From contig JAKFAO010000009.1 in NCBI GenBank assembly GCA_021527695.1, forward strand, positions 372,001 through 436,000: a stretch of DNA of 64,000 bases, written 5' to 3'. Positions 32,285 through 42,358 of the stretch are shown piece by piece. This DNA is from Naematelia aurantialba (Eukaryota; Basidiomycota; Tremellomycetes; Tremellales; Naemateliaceae). The notes beneath the pieces are model-generated. The model searched no databases. It saw only the letters and a program-made list of their open reading frames with translations, and was not told the origin of the DNA. Every line of letters starts with the position of its first letter. Position 1 is the first letter of the stretch. Position numbers and translations under genes: made by a program.

Positions 32285-33121
32285 ATGTCCACGCCCAACA
32301 TATGGACACTGCCTCCAACCCCCTCGGGTCCGCTGAGGCAACGCCCAGCACCTCTTTCGCCCCGAACAAGGAGTCATATGACGATCAATTTCGTTCCTTA
32401 TGGCGACGGTTCCGAGGAGCAAGCCTTGTTGCGCAGTGAAGAGATAGCGACGCGCACCCTTCAGTGGATTGCCGAGTCACACTCCACTGAAGGCCAGTTC
32501 ACATTTGGCCCCTCACATGTAATGTACTCTCAGTCCCCGGACCCCACAGCCATATCCGGGAAGGTGATCATCAGGGCGTTCGAGCAAGACATGATCACGG
32601 GAAAGAAGAAGTGGTCTCGGCAGATTGAGCGGGAGGCTACTGGCCACTTCTCGGCCGAGTGCACACTGAAAGATGATGGAACCGGTCCACTCCACGTCTA
32701 TACGGAGTCGTTCCCGCCTCCCGGCAATATGTATAAGCCGTGGACGAATTCCCAACAGCTCTTTTCTGGCCTGAGCCCTAGTAATCACCAACCGCCGGAA
32801 AGCGCCTCTTCGTACGTGAAGCGGGTTCCCACTGGCTACCCTCCAAGCAAACGAGCGTCATCAGAAGCCACGTATGACAGTCGAATCTGCATTGTTCTTC
32901 CAAGCGAATTGCCCCCATCCCGGAGGGGGCAGCAGATCAACAACAACCTGAGCATCGCATACCTGGTGCAAAGGCAGAACTTTCGCAGTGGCCCATTTTG
33001 CTTTCTAGTATACAGTATTGAGATGCACGAGTTTTCGAGGGGTGAACCCGGGTCAGCCGTCCACCTAACGAGGCGGCGTTTGGTCTACTTCGCTGTCAAG
33101 CACCTGCCAGCTGAACGTTAA
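32285..33121 (+). CDS. Orphan protein, 278 residues
   Basis: Unrecognised single-exon protein. It starts MSTPNIWTLPPTPSGP, like the MSTPSPRPLSTG of the gene at 30623, then TINFVPYGDGSEEQALL, an F-x-P plus helix pattern like FTP...KLL in its neighbours. Next come AISGKVIIRAFEQDM, HFSAECTLKD, and a C-terminal part with SRICIVLPSELPP and FCFLVYSIEMHEF. The matches are weaker than between the two preceding genes. No signal peptide or membrane helix. Third in the tandem array. Function unknown. Confidence 0.6.
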   Translation: MSTPNIWTLPPTPSGPLRQRPAPLSPRTRSHMTINFVPYGDGSEEQALLRSEEIATRTLQWIAESHSTEGQFTFGPSHVMYSQSPDPTAISGKVIIRAFEQDMITGKKKWSRQIEREATGHFSAECTLKDDGTGPLHVYTESFPPPGNMYKPWTNSQQLFSGLSPSNHQPPESASSYVKRVPTGYPPSKRASSEATYDSRICIVLPSELPPSRRGQQINNNLSIAYLVQRQNFRSGPFCFLVYSIEMHEFSRGEPGSAVHLTRRRLVYFAVKHLPAER

Positions 33122-33433
33122 GCTGGTCACAGAGTGCATTGCGCTAAGAGGGCAGGTCTAGAAAGCTGTTGTGTAGCGCTATACGCCCTAGCAAGTCAAA
33201 GTGGTTCCTCTAATGCGAGCGTTCGGGCATCCCGGCGAGTCTTTGCACGAATCAGTCAGAGCACACTTCAGACCCCGCTAAGCGAAGGCCCCGACGCACC
33301 TTTCACAAACCGCAAAGGCTTAGGCAACTCAACAGAAAGTAACCTTGTTTCCTCAAGTGCTCCAGTGGTTATACTAATCCTACACTACATCTGACAAGCT
33401 CGTGTCCCTGTTCAACCACAATCGGTACCCACC
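33122..33433. other. Intergenic in orphan array
   Basis: About 310 bases, nothing recognisable. It should contain the promoter of the next gene. Confidence 0.4.
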
Positions 33434-35548
33434 ATGCCATTAAGGCAACCATCCTGGCACAGCAGGACCGTCCCGCCCAAGGTCGTGAGGATGTTGGAAC
33501 AAGAGGTGGCAGCCGCTCGAAGAGAGGTCTTTGCATTTTACCAGACGCCGGAACCCAGCTCGGGACGTCTTCCCTCCGTCCAGGTGGTATCAACGAAAGC
33601 CGGCCGGCTCCCTGTTCAGTGGAGCTCGAATGAGAGCGAGGCTATATTGACGCTCGACTATTCGTTCAGTCATCCCGATATGCCTAGTCGGTACAGCTAC
33701 AGAACGCGTCTCGATTGGTGTCTCGTCCCTCATGCCCCCGAGACTCTGGAACAGATGAGCTGGGAGCACGAGAGCCGTCGATCTCCCTACTTTCCCGACG
33801 ACGGTGTCGAATGGAATTTCCAGCCGACCGTTGCTCTCCGGACCATTTGCCGCCACAGGGAGGAACAAGACTCGATCCAATGGGGACAGTTCCTCCGGGA
33901 CTTGGAGACAATCAACTGGTGCGGGCAGATTTCAGGCATTCTGTCTGCCCCTGGCACGGGCCTTAGGGCTAGGAAGCCAACTGTCACTCTGACTCTGGTC
34001 GAACTTGTCCGACCATATATTGAGTACAGCACGTCAATATACGCGCAGTATCCCTATTCACAGATGCTTGCGGCTCAACAAAGCCTCGAAAACAGTGGTG
34101 GGGCAAACTTTTACCCAGAGTGGGAGGTAGAGCATGCTTATGACAGGACGGAGAGAGGCGAAGAGACTGTCTTGCGGGCGAGAGACTTCAGCAACTTCAA
34201 TCTTCCTTCTGTAGACGTATCGCCAAATTCAGTGGAGCCAGGAGACATCGAGGCATTCGACTTGCACTCCGACGAGACCGACCCCTCCACCATAGGGGGG
34301 AGATCTCCTAGTGTGGGTCCAGTGGCTGGCCCCTCAAGCCTGCGGCTACCAGTCCAAACCAGCCAGTCACATGACGGCAGGTGTACAGAGGTTGGGTGGC
34401 TCGACATGGCTCCCCCTTCTCACCGGCGCCTCGACGCTGAATATGGGCAGTACCCACGCCGCGATCCCTCGTCAAGCTCACGCCACGAAAGCAGGTTCAT
34501 TCAGGCTCCAAGGCTCGGTCCCGCTCCCATAGCCACCCACATTGGTCCCTCGAACTCTGTTCATTCAGCCTTCAGTAAATCTATGGCTACCCTTAGGGGC
34601 CCACCCGCAATGATGGGCTCTGTCCCCTACGGGCTCCCTTGGAACCCGCCTCCGCCTGCTCAAGGTGCACCTGCACGCCCCATATGGGGACTAAGCCTAA
34701 GCTCGCCTCCTGGTTGGAACTCGTTCGAGGCACAGCTGGCTCAGACTGGTGGCCCTGGCCCTAGTAATCTCAACTGGGCGACGCAGCATAGGAGAGGATT
34801 CGGCTGCCCCACAATCCCTCCTCAGACAGGAGGAGGATCTCAGTACGTACCGGTGCCCGGCAGGTTATCCTCTGACTCTCCGATCAGAATGACGCAATCG
34901 CAACGTACACCCGCCCATACTGACTGGACAGCTCAGAACACTTTGTTTGGTCCACTCACAGCATCACGCCTGGACTTCGCATGTGAGGCGCCCGCGGGAG
35001 GCACTGGGCAGTATACACCTCGCACCCAGGTCGTACCAGCTGGTGAATTCTTGAGGCAGGTTGATCTCCCCCATCCCACTCGTTTGGGCTGGCAGAACCC
35101 AAACTCCATCACTCCGCAAGCGCTGCCAATGGATGGGGATCAGAATCGACCGCAGAATCTGTCGATGTCTACCCAATCTAACTGGCAAGCTCGGGTGCCA
35201 TCAGTTCAAGCAGTAGTGTCACCGATTGATCACTCAAGGCGGCTGGACCTATCTTTGCCTAGCTCAAACAGCTGGAGAGCTTATCCTACAGCAGCCCCAC
35301 TGTCATTACCCTGGAATGATCACTCGAGGCAACTGCGTCCACTGGTACCAAACATCAGTGAACCCCGGCCACTCTACCCACCGTCTTCCGCACTTCTACC
35401 GTTAGACACGGATGCTATGCCTAACAGGGTCGGAAGAGCGTTTGGATATCCGCCAAGGCCATATGCCTCGGACCTGTCCTTACAGGCAAGTCAAACTATC
35501 ATCGGACAACACAATCCGGTCCAGTCCCAGTGGGATCGCTACCAGTGA
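33434..35548 (+). CDS. Large orphan protein with Pro/Ser/Gln-rich tail
   Basis: Unrecognised 704-residue single-exon protein. Residues 1-200 look folded: helix MLEQEVAAARREVFAFY, then VEWNFQPTVALRTI, GQISGILSAPGTG, and VTLTLVELVRPYIEY. The last three blocks recur in the same order and spacing in the next two genes. From about residue 240 the chain is Pro/Ser/Gln/Asn-rich and likely disordered, with degenerate internal repeats (DHSRRLDLSLPSSNSW and DHSRQLRPLVPN, at about 35230 and 35320). No signal peptide, membrane segment or known domain. The layout of a small folded head with a long low-complexity tail suggests a scaffold or regulatory role, which is inference. Confidence 0.65.
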   Translation: MPLRQPSWHSRTVPPKVVRMLEQEVAAARREVFAFYQTPEPSSGRLPSVQVVSTKAGRLPVQWSSNESEAILTLDYSFSHPDMPSRYSYRTRLDWCLVPHAPETLEQMSWEHESRRSPYFPDDGVEWNFQPTVALRTICRHREEQDSIQWGQFLRDLETINWCGQISGILSAPGTGLRARKPTVTLTLVELVRPYIEYSTSIYAQYPYSQMLAAQQSLENSGGANFYPEWEVEHAYDRTERGEETVLRARDFSNFNLPSVDVSPNSVEPGDIEAFDLHSDETDPSTIGGRSPSVGPVAGPSSLRLPVQTSQSHDGRCTEVGWLDMAPPSHRRLDAEYGQYPRRDPSSSSRHESRFIQAPRLGPAPIATHIGPSNSVHSAFSKSMATLRGPPAMMGSVPYGLPWNPPPPAQGAPARPIWGLSLSSPPGWNSFEAQLAQTGGPGPSNLNWATQHRRGFGCPTIPPQTGGGSQYVPVPGRLSSDSPIRMTQSQRTPAHTDWTAQNTLFGPLTASRLDFACEAPAGGTGQYTPRTQVVPAGEFLRQVDLPHPTRLGWQNPNSITPQALPMDGDQNRPQNLSMSTQSNWQARVPSVQAVVSPIDHSRRLDLSLPSSNSWRAYPTAAPLSLPWNDHSRQLRPLVPNISEPRPLYPPSSALLPLDTDAMPNRVGRAFGYPPRPYASDLSLQASQTIIGQHNPVQSQWDRYQ

Positions 35549-36204
35549 TCATCGGTCTGAAGGCAGTCCATCTGTCACTCCAACTGGGTATGTGGAGTAG
35601 AGTACACGAGAGCTCATAGCGGCCTGCGTTGCACCCACCACATCCCGACCGATGCAACACGAAGCGATGGTAAGACACATCACTGTGGAACAAACAGCGT
35701 TGAAGGGGCCGAGTTAGAGGGTAGAGGAGACGAGGGCGTGTTGTGTACTTGATTGTATAGACGGTTGGTCATGTAGATGTCCCTCTGTCCGACTCTGCCG
35801 GACTTTGCGGTCACAACATTTGGCACCCAGGCAACTTTCCATGAGAAAGTGGCAAAAATCGGTTAACACTGTCATCCAACGTGGTTCAGCTTCCAGAGGG
35901 TCCCTCACAAGTGCGTACCGTCGACTGTCCGAAGTCTCTGTCCTCTCTGTGGCTCAAAGAAGGCCCTTCTTACCAATCGTATTAATAAGCGCCTACGGGC
36001 TTTGGAAAGCGGCGATATCCTTTGATGGTGTTCTTCTAGAGATTGGTCGGAAACAAATACTGTTCAAGAATTGTATTTGGTCCGACGCCTTCGAAATGAC
36101 CTTCAACTCCCTCCCGTACCACTGGGAGTAAATGCGGTCACCGAAGAACACGATTCAGTGTCCAGATACACCACAGTTCAGACAGATTCTCGCCTAGACA
36201 GCTC
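35549..36204. other. Intergenic in orphan array
   Basis: About 650 bases. A 108-codon frame at 35805-36131 has no family motif. No gene is supported. Confidence 0.4.
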
Positions 36205-37130
36205 ATGGATAAATCTACCGCTTTGCGCACGGTGACGGCGCACCTCCAGACGCAACGCCTTCAGGCTCGGGCACGGCGCTTCCAAGAATTCGCTGAACCG
36301 GTGTTCGTTGAAATCAAATCGCGGTGGGAGGGCCAGGGGGCTAGCTTCTTCTCGGGGGGTACATGCGAACTCTTTTCGGTCGCAACTGCCTTGACCGCTT
36401 ATGCTCAAACAGACATCCCTGGAGAGTATCAGTACATTAATTGCCTGATGTTGGACCACGACGGGAATGAAAGCGTGCTGTCAGCCTTGGATGCGACGGA
36501 ATGGCAGATTCGGCAAACATACCGTCTCGAAAGCGATGTGCCGTTGGACTGGGTGTTTCAGCCTACGTCGAATATCGTTGAGAATCCTCTGGGAAATGAT
36601 CTGGACGCGATCCGGACTCTGGATGACGTCTTGCATCCTACGAGCAGGCGAATTGGAACGATCCGAGGGAATCTATACCCAGCCGGAGCACACCAATTTG
36701 CAAGTCTTGAACCCTTCCCACTCGAGTTCTCTCTATACGAGCTGCTGAGACCACGCGTTACTTACACATCCACGAAACCAGAGCTGCCGGATCTCTTATG
36801 GAGAAACGCAGGGGCACATATCACTGGTCATGGTGAGTGATTTACGGCGCCAAAGAGGAATTGGACTAACTATCAGCCAAAGATGACGATTTCTATCAGG
36901 ACTCAGCCTTTTATATTGGTCCATCCAGCACTTCCCTGTCGGGACCTGCCGTTTCCTCGTTTCCAACGCACCCGCAGCAGGAGCAAACGCCACGACCACG
37001 CAACAGACTGATGTTGGGCTATAAACATGCTACGACGCTCCCTGGTCCCTCATCGCAGCCATCTTATCCAGAGCATGCGCATTCATCACAGCGAACCCCG
37101 CAGCCATATTACTTCCAGAGCTGGAACTGA
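36205..37130 (+). CDS. Orphan protein, paralogue of the 33434 gene
   Basis: Two exons (36205-36832 and 36877-37130) around a 44-base GTGAGT..CAG intron that keeps frame. The N-terminal helix (residues 5-35) is followed by VPLDWVFQPTSNIVE, IGTIRGNLYPAGA, and PLEFSLYELLRPRVTYTST. These align with VEWNFQPT, GQISGILSAPG and LTLVELVRPYIEYST in the 33434 product. The second exon encodes a short disordered Pro/Ser/Gln tail ending PQPYYFQSWN. No signal peptide. Function unknown. Fifth gene of the array. Confidence 0.65.
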
Positions 37131-37926
37131 CGTTCATGAGCACTCAGCCCTGGCCCAGTAATCACTGAGTATTCAGTGGATATGAGGTCGGCTCGGAGCT
37201 CAATTGTGTTGTGCTACAGTATTTTGGTTGATGCCCACCTTGTGATTCCATGTCAGTGATTGCAAAGAGGGATAGCAGAAATCTGTTTCTGGATTGTTCG
37301 GGTCGCTTGACAGCGAGTTGATGCATGCGGGATGGAGAAGGGTAACATTTCACCATTGTCAGGCTGTTTCTGGATGACTCAGTGCTCACATAAACTATTC
37401 CGCCCTTCCTCTCTGCATCATGCACTCATTTATAGAAGTAAACGCTTCACTACAGGAATAATTTTGTCCTGTGTCTTCGAAACTGATGATGAGCGATATC
37501 AGTCAAAGCCTGGAATATCGACGCAACGCGAGAGCAGACCGAATGCCGCTCTACAGTATCATTGCCTAGAGCAGCCTTTCTGCTTCTCCTGACGCGGTAT
37601 CTGCCTGTACCACGGCGGAGGATTGCCTTCGTGTTGAATAATCCCTCACGGCCACAATCCCTTGCAGCCATTGCACTGTAACGCGAGCCCACCTTCGAAG
37701 ACTTGAAAGCCTTCTAGGCGTGGCAAAGGATGGACCGGGCTCTTGCGCTGTTCTCTTCCCCCAGTTTCTTACTGACCAATACGTAGGGCAGTGATGGTGG
37801 CGAATGCCGTGCTGATGTCTCTTGATAATCTGGTGTATCTTAGGGTATACTAGAGCAAATCATTCTCACTGAGTGGTCAACACTACAGTCAGGCACCGTA
37901 CGGGAGAGAAACCAAAGCCCATACAG
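37131..37926. other. Intergenic in orphan array
   Basis: About 800 bases without a convincing gene. A TATA-like GTATACTAG lies near 37850, about 75 bases before the next start. Confidence 0.4.
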
Positions 37927-39636
37927 ATGAGTTCTTGGCTGGAGACGCAAGCAGCTCTCGATAGACTGTTGACTCGAGACAGCGAGAGCCTTTCCCGAGC
38001 CCGTCAAATAGCCATGAGTACCTTGATGCCGGGTCTCGACCATGGTTGCCCAAGGATCCGCTTCAAGTCGCGGCGCGATATCCATTCTCAAGGCACCTGG
38101 CAGTCGGAACACCACCAAGTGGTGATCGCCAATCCTCAGAGTTCACCTAGTTTGCGAGACCTACCGGGAAGGATATCACACCTCCTCTTTGGGATTCAGG
38201 CCAAGGTGTTGGAGTCCGAGGTTCCGCGTGAGACGTTCTTCGCCATGAGCAGCGAGGATGCCGGCTTCAGACAATCAAAATTTCTGGGACCGTATGATAC
38301 CGTTGAATACTTTTTTCGGCCCCGCATACGGTTTCCATTCGTGGAAGAAGCCATGGTACTGGCCAACGCGGGAACGATTACCACAGCGAACAGTACCCGG
38401 ACCTACCAACAAATCAGGGCGACAAGGTCGACCCATGGGACGATGACTCTGTTGGGCTCGCGGACTACCCCTGGATATTATCTCAAGGTGACATTCTTCG
38501 AGAGATTGACCTTGGTCTACGGCCCAGACGAGAATACTCTCTCAACACCAACCGTCCAGTCATTCCCAGCCATCCAGTCACTCCCAACTGTGCCTTTGCA
38601 GTTAGGAGGCACAAGCACAGTCGCACCAGAACAAAGCTCGCAGGTGGCCCGCAATCAGTCTTCGAGGTCAGACGAGCCGACAGGTGCAGTGCAGCTACAA
38701 AGCGTTGCCTCTGCGCAGCCTGGGGAGACCCAACCCACAACTCCGCAACTCCAGACGACTCACACAAGTCCGGTTCAGCGTGATTCAATAGCTCGAACAG
38801 TTAAAATTGAGCCCGTGTCTCCGCAACTGCCTCCGAGGCCAGCCAGTGATACAGAGCAGATCAGCTCGGCCGATCACACTCGGATGCTCCTGTCCACCAG
38901 CTCGACGCTAGGTACTGCCACAACAGCTGTTTCTTATCAGTTCCAGCCCGCATCTTGGTCAAACCAGCTGGAAACCAGTTCTTCGCAGGAGAATGTTCAT
39001 GAAGGTGGGACCGAAGCTGGCAGCTCAACCCGTTCACAAGCATCCTCTTCTGCCCGACCTCATCTGAGTGCAGAGGCGGAGTCTCACGGCATCCAAACAG
39101 ATCGAAGCAGTCTAAAACGGGGCCGCAAACTCTCACTGGTCGCGTATGTGGGATCGGAAAACTCAGTGGACGAACAGACACCATCGGCAACGGAGCATCT
39201 GTCACCAACTTACGATAAGCGTCAGCATTCTTATGAAAGGCCGGACAAGCGGATACGATCCTCTGAAACATCGCCACTTGATCATCGATTGGCTTTACAG
39301 GAAGGGCAACCGTCTGCTCAAAATCGTGAGTCGCAGGATGAGGTATCCCGGTCTTCCCTGTCTACACAGGGGCGTGGCCAGTCTGGGTCAAGGGGACGAA
39401 AGAGGAAAATCAGCGAGCGGGGTAAAGGGAAGGAACCAGCCAGCAGTAGAGCGCCCAAGGAAGCAGGCAGCAGCAAAGCGCACCAGGAAGCAGCCAGCAC
39501 TATAGCTGGCCAGGAAGCTGGCAGCAGTAGAGGTCGCCGCCCAAGAGGAAGCGGCAGGAAACCTCTTAGCTCCACATCGCGGTCCCTTGGAACACCAGAG
39601 ATTATTGAAATCAAAGAAGATGTTGATCACCCGTGA
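37927..39636 (+). CDS. Orphan protein with basic, repeat-bearing tail
   Basis: Unrecognised 569-residue single-exon protein. The frame opens earlier (37873) but the first ATG is at 37927. The folded head includes TVEYFFRPRIRFPFVEE, THGTMTLLGSRTTPG and YLKVTFFERLTLVYG, aligning with the ordered blocks of the 33434 and 36205 proteins. After residue 210 the chain is Ser/Gln/Thr-rich. The last 100 residues are basic, with RGRKRKISERGKGKE, four copies of a 9-residue unit (KEAGSSKAH type) and GRRPRGSGRKP, which resembles an AT-hook-like or nuclear localisation segment. Nuclear location and DNA contact are inferences. Last gene of the array. Confidence 0.65.
   Translation: MSSWLETQAALDRLLTRDSESLSRARQIAMSTLMPGLDHGCPRIRFKSRRDIHSQGTWQSEHHQVVIANPQSSPSLRDLPGRISHLLFGIQAKVLESEVPRETFFAMSSEDAGFRQSKFLGPYDTVEYFFRPRIRFPFVEEAMVLANAGTITTANSTRTYQQIRATRSTHGTMTLLGSRTTPGYYLKVTFFERLTLVYGPDENTLSTPTVQSFPAIQSLPTVPLQLGGTSTVAPEQSSQVARNQSSRSDEPTGAVQLQSVASAQPGETQPTTPQLQTTHTSPVQRDSIARTVKIEPVSPQLPPRPASDTEQISSADHTRMLLSTSSTLGTATTAVSYQFQPASWSNQLETSSSQENVHEGGTEAGSSTRSQASSSARPHLSAEAESHGIQTDRSSLKRGRKLSLVAYVGSENSVDEQTPSATEHLSPTYDKRQHSYERPDKRIRSSETSPLDHRLALQEGQPSAQNRESQDEVSRSSLSTQGRGQSGSRGRKRKISERGKGKEPASSRAPKEAGSSKAHQEAASTIAGQEAGSSRGRRPRGSGRKPLSSTSRSLGTPEIIEIKEDVDHP
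39430..39537 (+). repeat. 27-bp tandem repeat, four copies, in coding sequence
   Basis: Units start at 39430, 39457, 39484 and 39511, each coding a 9-residue variant of K/Q-E-A/P-A/G-S-S/T-x-A-x. In frame, so copy-number change would keep the reading frame. Confidence 0.85.
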
Positions 39637-39912
39637 TATGCACTATTGTCTACTGTATTGGGGGGTTTCCCTCTTCACATAGCCAACAAAGACTCGTACG
39701 CCCCAACCCCTGCGCACGGACTTGCGCGGCTTGGGGAGTCGCCCGAGTGCCACAAGTGCCACATTGTGCATTCTCCCCTTGTGAGCGAAACTCCGCCCAT
39801 GCGAATTTGCTTCCGCCGGCATTCACCAAAAGTGTCCTTGTCGATTGAATGCGAACAGCATCGTTCAGCTCGAAAACGTCTCTCCAACTGTGCTCGACAC
39901 CACCTATTCGAG

Positions 39913-40278
39913 ATGGCCAAGTCAAAGAACCACACCGCGTAAGTGCTTCGTCGCATACTGGTATCCAATGTGCTCTCGCTGATCTTCCCTAGCCACAACC
40001 AGAACAAGAAGGGTGAATTTCACGTGTCCGACCTGGGCTGTCTAGGAGAGAGATACTGACCGTCCCGCTAGCACACCGAAATGGTATCACCAAGCAGAAG
40101 ACCAACAAGTACGCCTCGATGAAGGGTGTTGACCCCAAAGTAAGCAAGCTCCCTGGGCACGCGTGCTGGCTGGTGAGCTGTAGCTTACATGTCGCAGTTC
40201 CGCCGAAACGCTCGATTCGCTGCTCAGGGGACCCAGAGGGCAGTGGCAGAGGCGAGAAAGGCAAAGGCCTCGGCATAA
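39913..40278 (+). CDS. RPL29: 60S ribosomal protein L29 (eL29)
   Basis: Small basic ribosomal protein. Four exons: 39913-39938, 39993-40012, 40072-40139, 40198-40278. Joined, it begins MAKSKNHTAHNQNKKAHRNG, then ITKQKTNKYASMKGVDPKFR, RNARFAAQGTQRAV and ends KAKASA. This is the eL29 sequence pattern throughout, and the length (about 64 residues) fits fungi. Three introns in so short a gene are typical of ribosomal protein genes in these fungi. It is convergent with the TPR gene, which ends 89 bases away. Confidence 0.96.
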
Positions 40279-40366
40279 GGCTGAGGAGCGCGTACTTGTA
40301 CATGGGATGACACATCGATACCCAGGCAGACTACCCAAACCACCGCGAAGAGTCTATTCGATATGA

Positions 40367-42001
40367 CTACTGACTAGGCTTGTTCGGTGTTGAATCCTCC
40401 AAGTCTATCCCCAACTTGCGGTTGACCCTCTCAAACGCATTAAAGTATCTCTGCCAGTCTTGACTCTGCGGCTCCCCGTCTTTGCGGTCCGACTCCAGCG
40501 TGCTAAATCGCATCGCGCGTTCAAAGCACTGTGCGGCCGTTGCTAGATTAGGCGTCTGCGAGGATCGTTCGATGAGCAGGCCGTGGATATACGCGGCTTC
40601 GGCGCTGGTGAGGAGGGCGTCGCGCCGGAGGTCGTGAGCGATAGGGGCCAAGGGACTGGAACGCGATGTGAAGATGGACGGTAGAGGCTGGAGGGCAGAG
40701 ACGACGGTGTCACAACGCTGGTCGGCGGAAGCTGCAATATCGAGCGCCGGCGTGCCGAGAGCGTAAGAGACGGATGCTCGGTGCAGCAAAAAGAGCGCAG
40801 CGCGCTGTTGCAGCCAGGCCTGGTGCAGTACTGCACCAGCGGTGGTGCTCGTTGGGGTTGGCACAGGATGCGCCGGCGGGAGCATGCGTAGCGCCACATC
40901 TTCCAGAGCCGCAGCCTTGTTCAGTTGAGCCGTCTTAGCGTAGTGTGATTCTGCCGAGGCGAGCAGCGAGATGGCGGCTCTCAGTTCTGCAGGAGGTAAC
41001 GTAGCGACAGGGACAGGGACCTCGGCTGGGGGAGGGGTAGAGGATGTCAACCATCCCTTTCGCTTTCCCGTTTCTTGTTTGGGGATCTCCAGGCCGACTT
41101 CGTGCAGCCCCCACGTCCACCAGGCCACTGCTTCGTCTCCTTGTCCTAGCCTCGCACAAATGTCGCCCACTTTGCCCGCAAGCCTGAGCCCTCTGACCTT
41201 GTCGTGTGTTGCTGCGAATATCGTCTCGTACAGCTCCTTGGCGTCCGCCAGACCCTCGGCGGTAGACATGCGCTCTAGCACAGCCGCCTTGAGAGACATC
41301 AGGTCCACTGCCGTAGGATCCGCTTGCGCCGCGCTCGACCCTCTTGCTGACGTTGTTGGTCCGGCCGGTCTCGCAGCCGACAGAGTTGGGGGAAACACGA
41401 CCCCACTTGAATGTGCCTCCCCGATCGCGAGGTCCAGGTATCTCTCTGTGAGCTGCAGACTCTTGTCTACACGCTCCGGGACCGCCTGCGATCCGATCAT
41501 CCCCTTGAGTGCAATCTCCCCAGGGTGCTGCAGGAGGAAGCTGGTCCCAGAGGTGGCGCCGACCGAGTCGATTCCGCTCCCTACACCATACTGCTGGCTA
41601 ATCCATGCGCCTCTCAATGCCCGCCGAGCCTTACTGCTCAGCCTGGGATCTGTGCCTCCCGCGCGACCGCCCGTCCATCCCTGGTACTCGTCTTGCCAGC
41701 CGTACTCGTCGTCAGGACCCGCACGAGACGGCGCTGCAAGGCACACGCGCTCAACGTACTGCTGCACTCCCTCGAACGTCGCATACCCAGTGACGGTAAC
41801 ACCCAGTGTGCCAATCAGAACGAAACGGAGAGTGCGGCGAAGGATGGCCAGTGGCCTCGAAGTAGAGCTGACTTTCCGCCGCGAATATTGCTGCTCGGAT
41901 GCATACTCGGCCGGTCGAGGGATGTCAGCACGCAGGGCGGGGAAGGTCGAGAAACGTCGTGATGAGCAGAGGGCGTTGCGAACTGAGGGGCCGGCTTTCA
42001 T
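40367..42001 (-). CDS. Mitochondrial TPR-like protein, MGR3-like
   Basis: Intronless, 544 residues from ATG 42001; the frame is open upstream, but the start MKAGPSVRNALCSSRRFSTF looks like a mitochondrial targeting sequence. A transmembrane helix follows (TLRFVLIGTLGVTVTGYATF, about residues 57-76). Helical repeat segments follow: SLQLTERYLDLAIGEA, AVLERMSTAEGLADAKELYE, VGDICARLGQGDEAVAWWTWG, ISLLASAESHYAKTAQLNKA and AAYIHGLLIERSSQTPNLA. The layout (presequence, one membrane span, TPR-type helices) matches yeast Mgr3, an adaptor of the i-AAA protease in the inner membrane. The specific name is inference; the mitochondrial TPR call is firmer. Confidence 0.72.
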   Translation of the reverse strand: MKAGPSVRNALCSSRRFSTFPALRADIPRPAEYASEQQYSRRKVSSTSRPLAILRRTLRFVLIGTLGVTVTGYATFEGVQQYVERVCLAAPSRAGPDDEYGWQDEYQGWTGGRAGGTDPRLSSKARRALRGAWISQQYGVGSGIDSVGATSGTSFLLQHPGEIALKGMIGSQAVPERVDKSLQLTERYLDLAIGEAHSSGVVFPPTLSAARPAGPTTSARGSSAAQADPTAVDLMSLKAAVLERMSTAEGLADAKELYETIFAATHDKVRGLRLAGKVGDICARLGQGDEAVAWWTWGLHEVGLEIPKQETGKRKGWLTSSTPPPAEVPVPVATLPPAELRAAISLLASAESHYAKTAQLNKAAALEDVALRMLPPAHPVPTPTSTTAGAVLHQAWLQQRAALFLLHRASVSYALGTPALDIAASADQRCDTVVSALQPLPSIFTSRSSPLAPIAHDLRRDALLTSAEAAYIHGLLIERSSQTPNLATAAQCFERAMRFSTLESDRKDGEPQSQDWQRYFNAFERVNRKLGIDLEDSTPNKPSQ

Positions 42002-42358
42002 CGTGACGGTCGAGTGGAGAGTGGTGAAAGCGGAAAAGGTCGGTTGTACCCTTTGCCGCTCTAGTTTGCTGTTTCTCCTAATCGGCATTCCCGTTTGCTG
42101 CAGCTCTGGATGCTCAGTACACATACGTGCGCTGGAACCCAATCATCCATGCCGGTCAACAGAGCATCTGGTACAGGCTTGCTTGCGATATGTGCGATAC
42201 ACAAGACTGAACTTCCTTTCTTCTTCAACCCCGGGTTAGCCCCCTTCATGTTGGACTATATGGCCAGAGCTTGCCCAAGTATACCCCGAATTTTGACTGC
42301 TGTGGTATCTCACAAACACGAAGACTGATCCTTCTGACCCAAAAGCAAACTTGGCAAG
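42002..42358. other. Divergent spacer
   Basis: About 360 bases between the TPR gene (-) and the membrane protein gene (+). It must hold both promoters. No gene seen. Confidence 0.4.
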
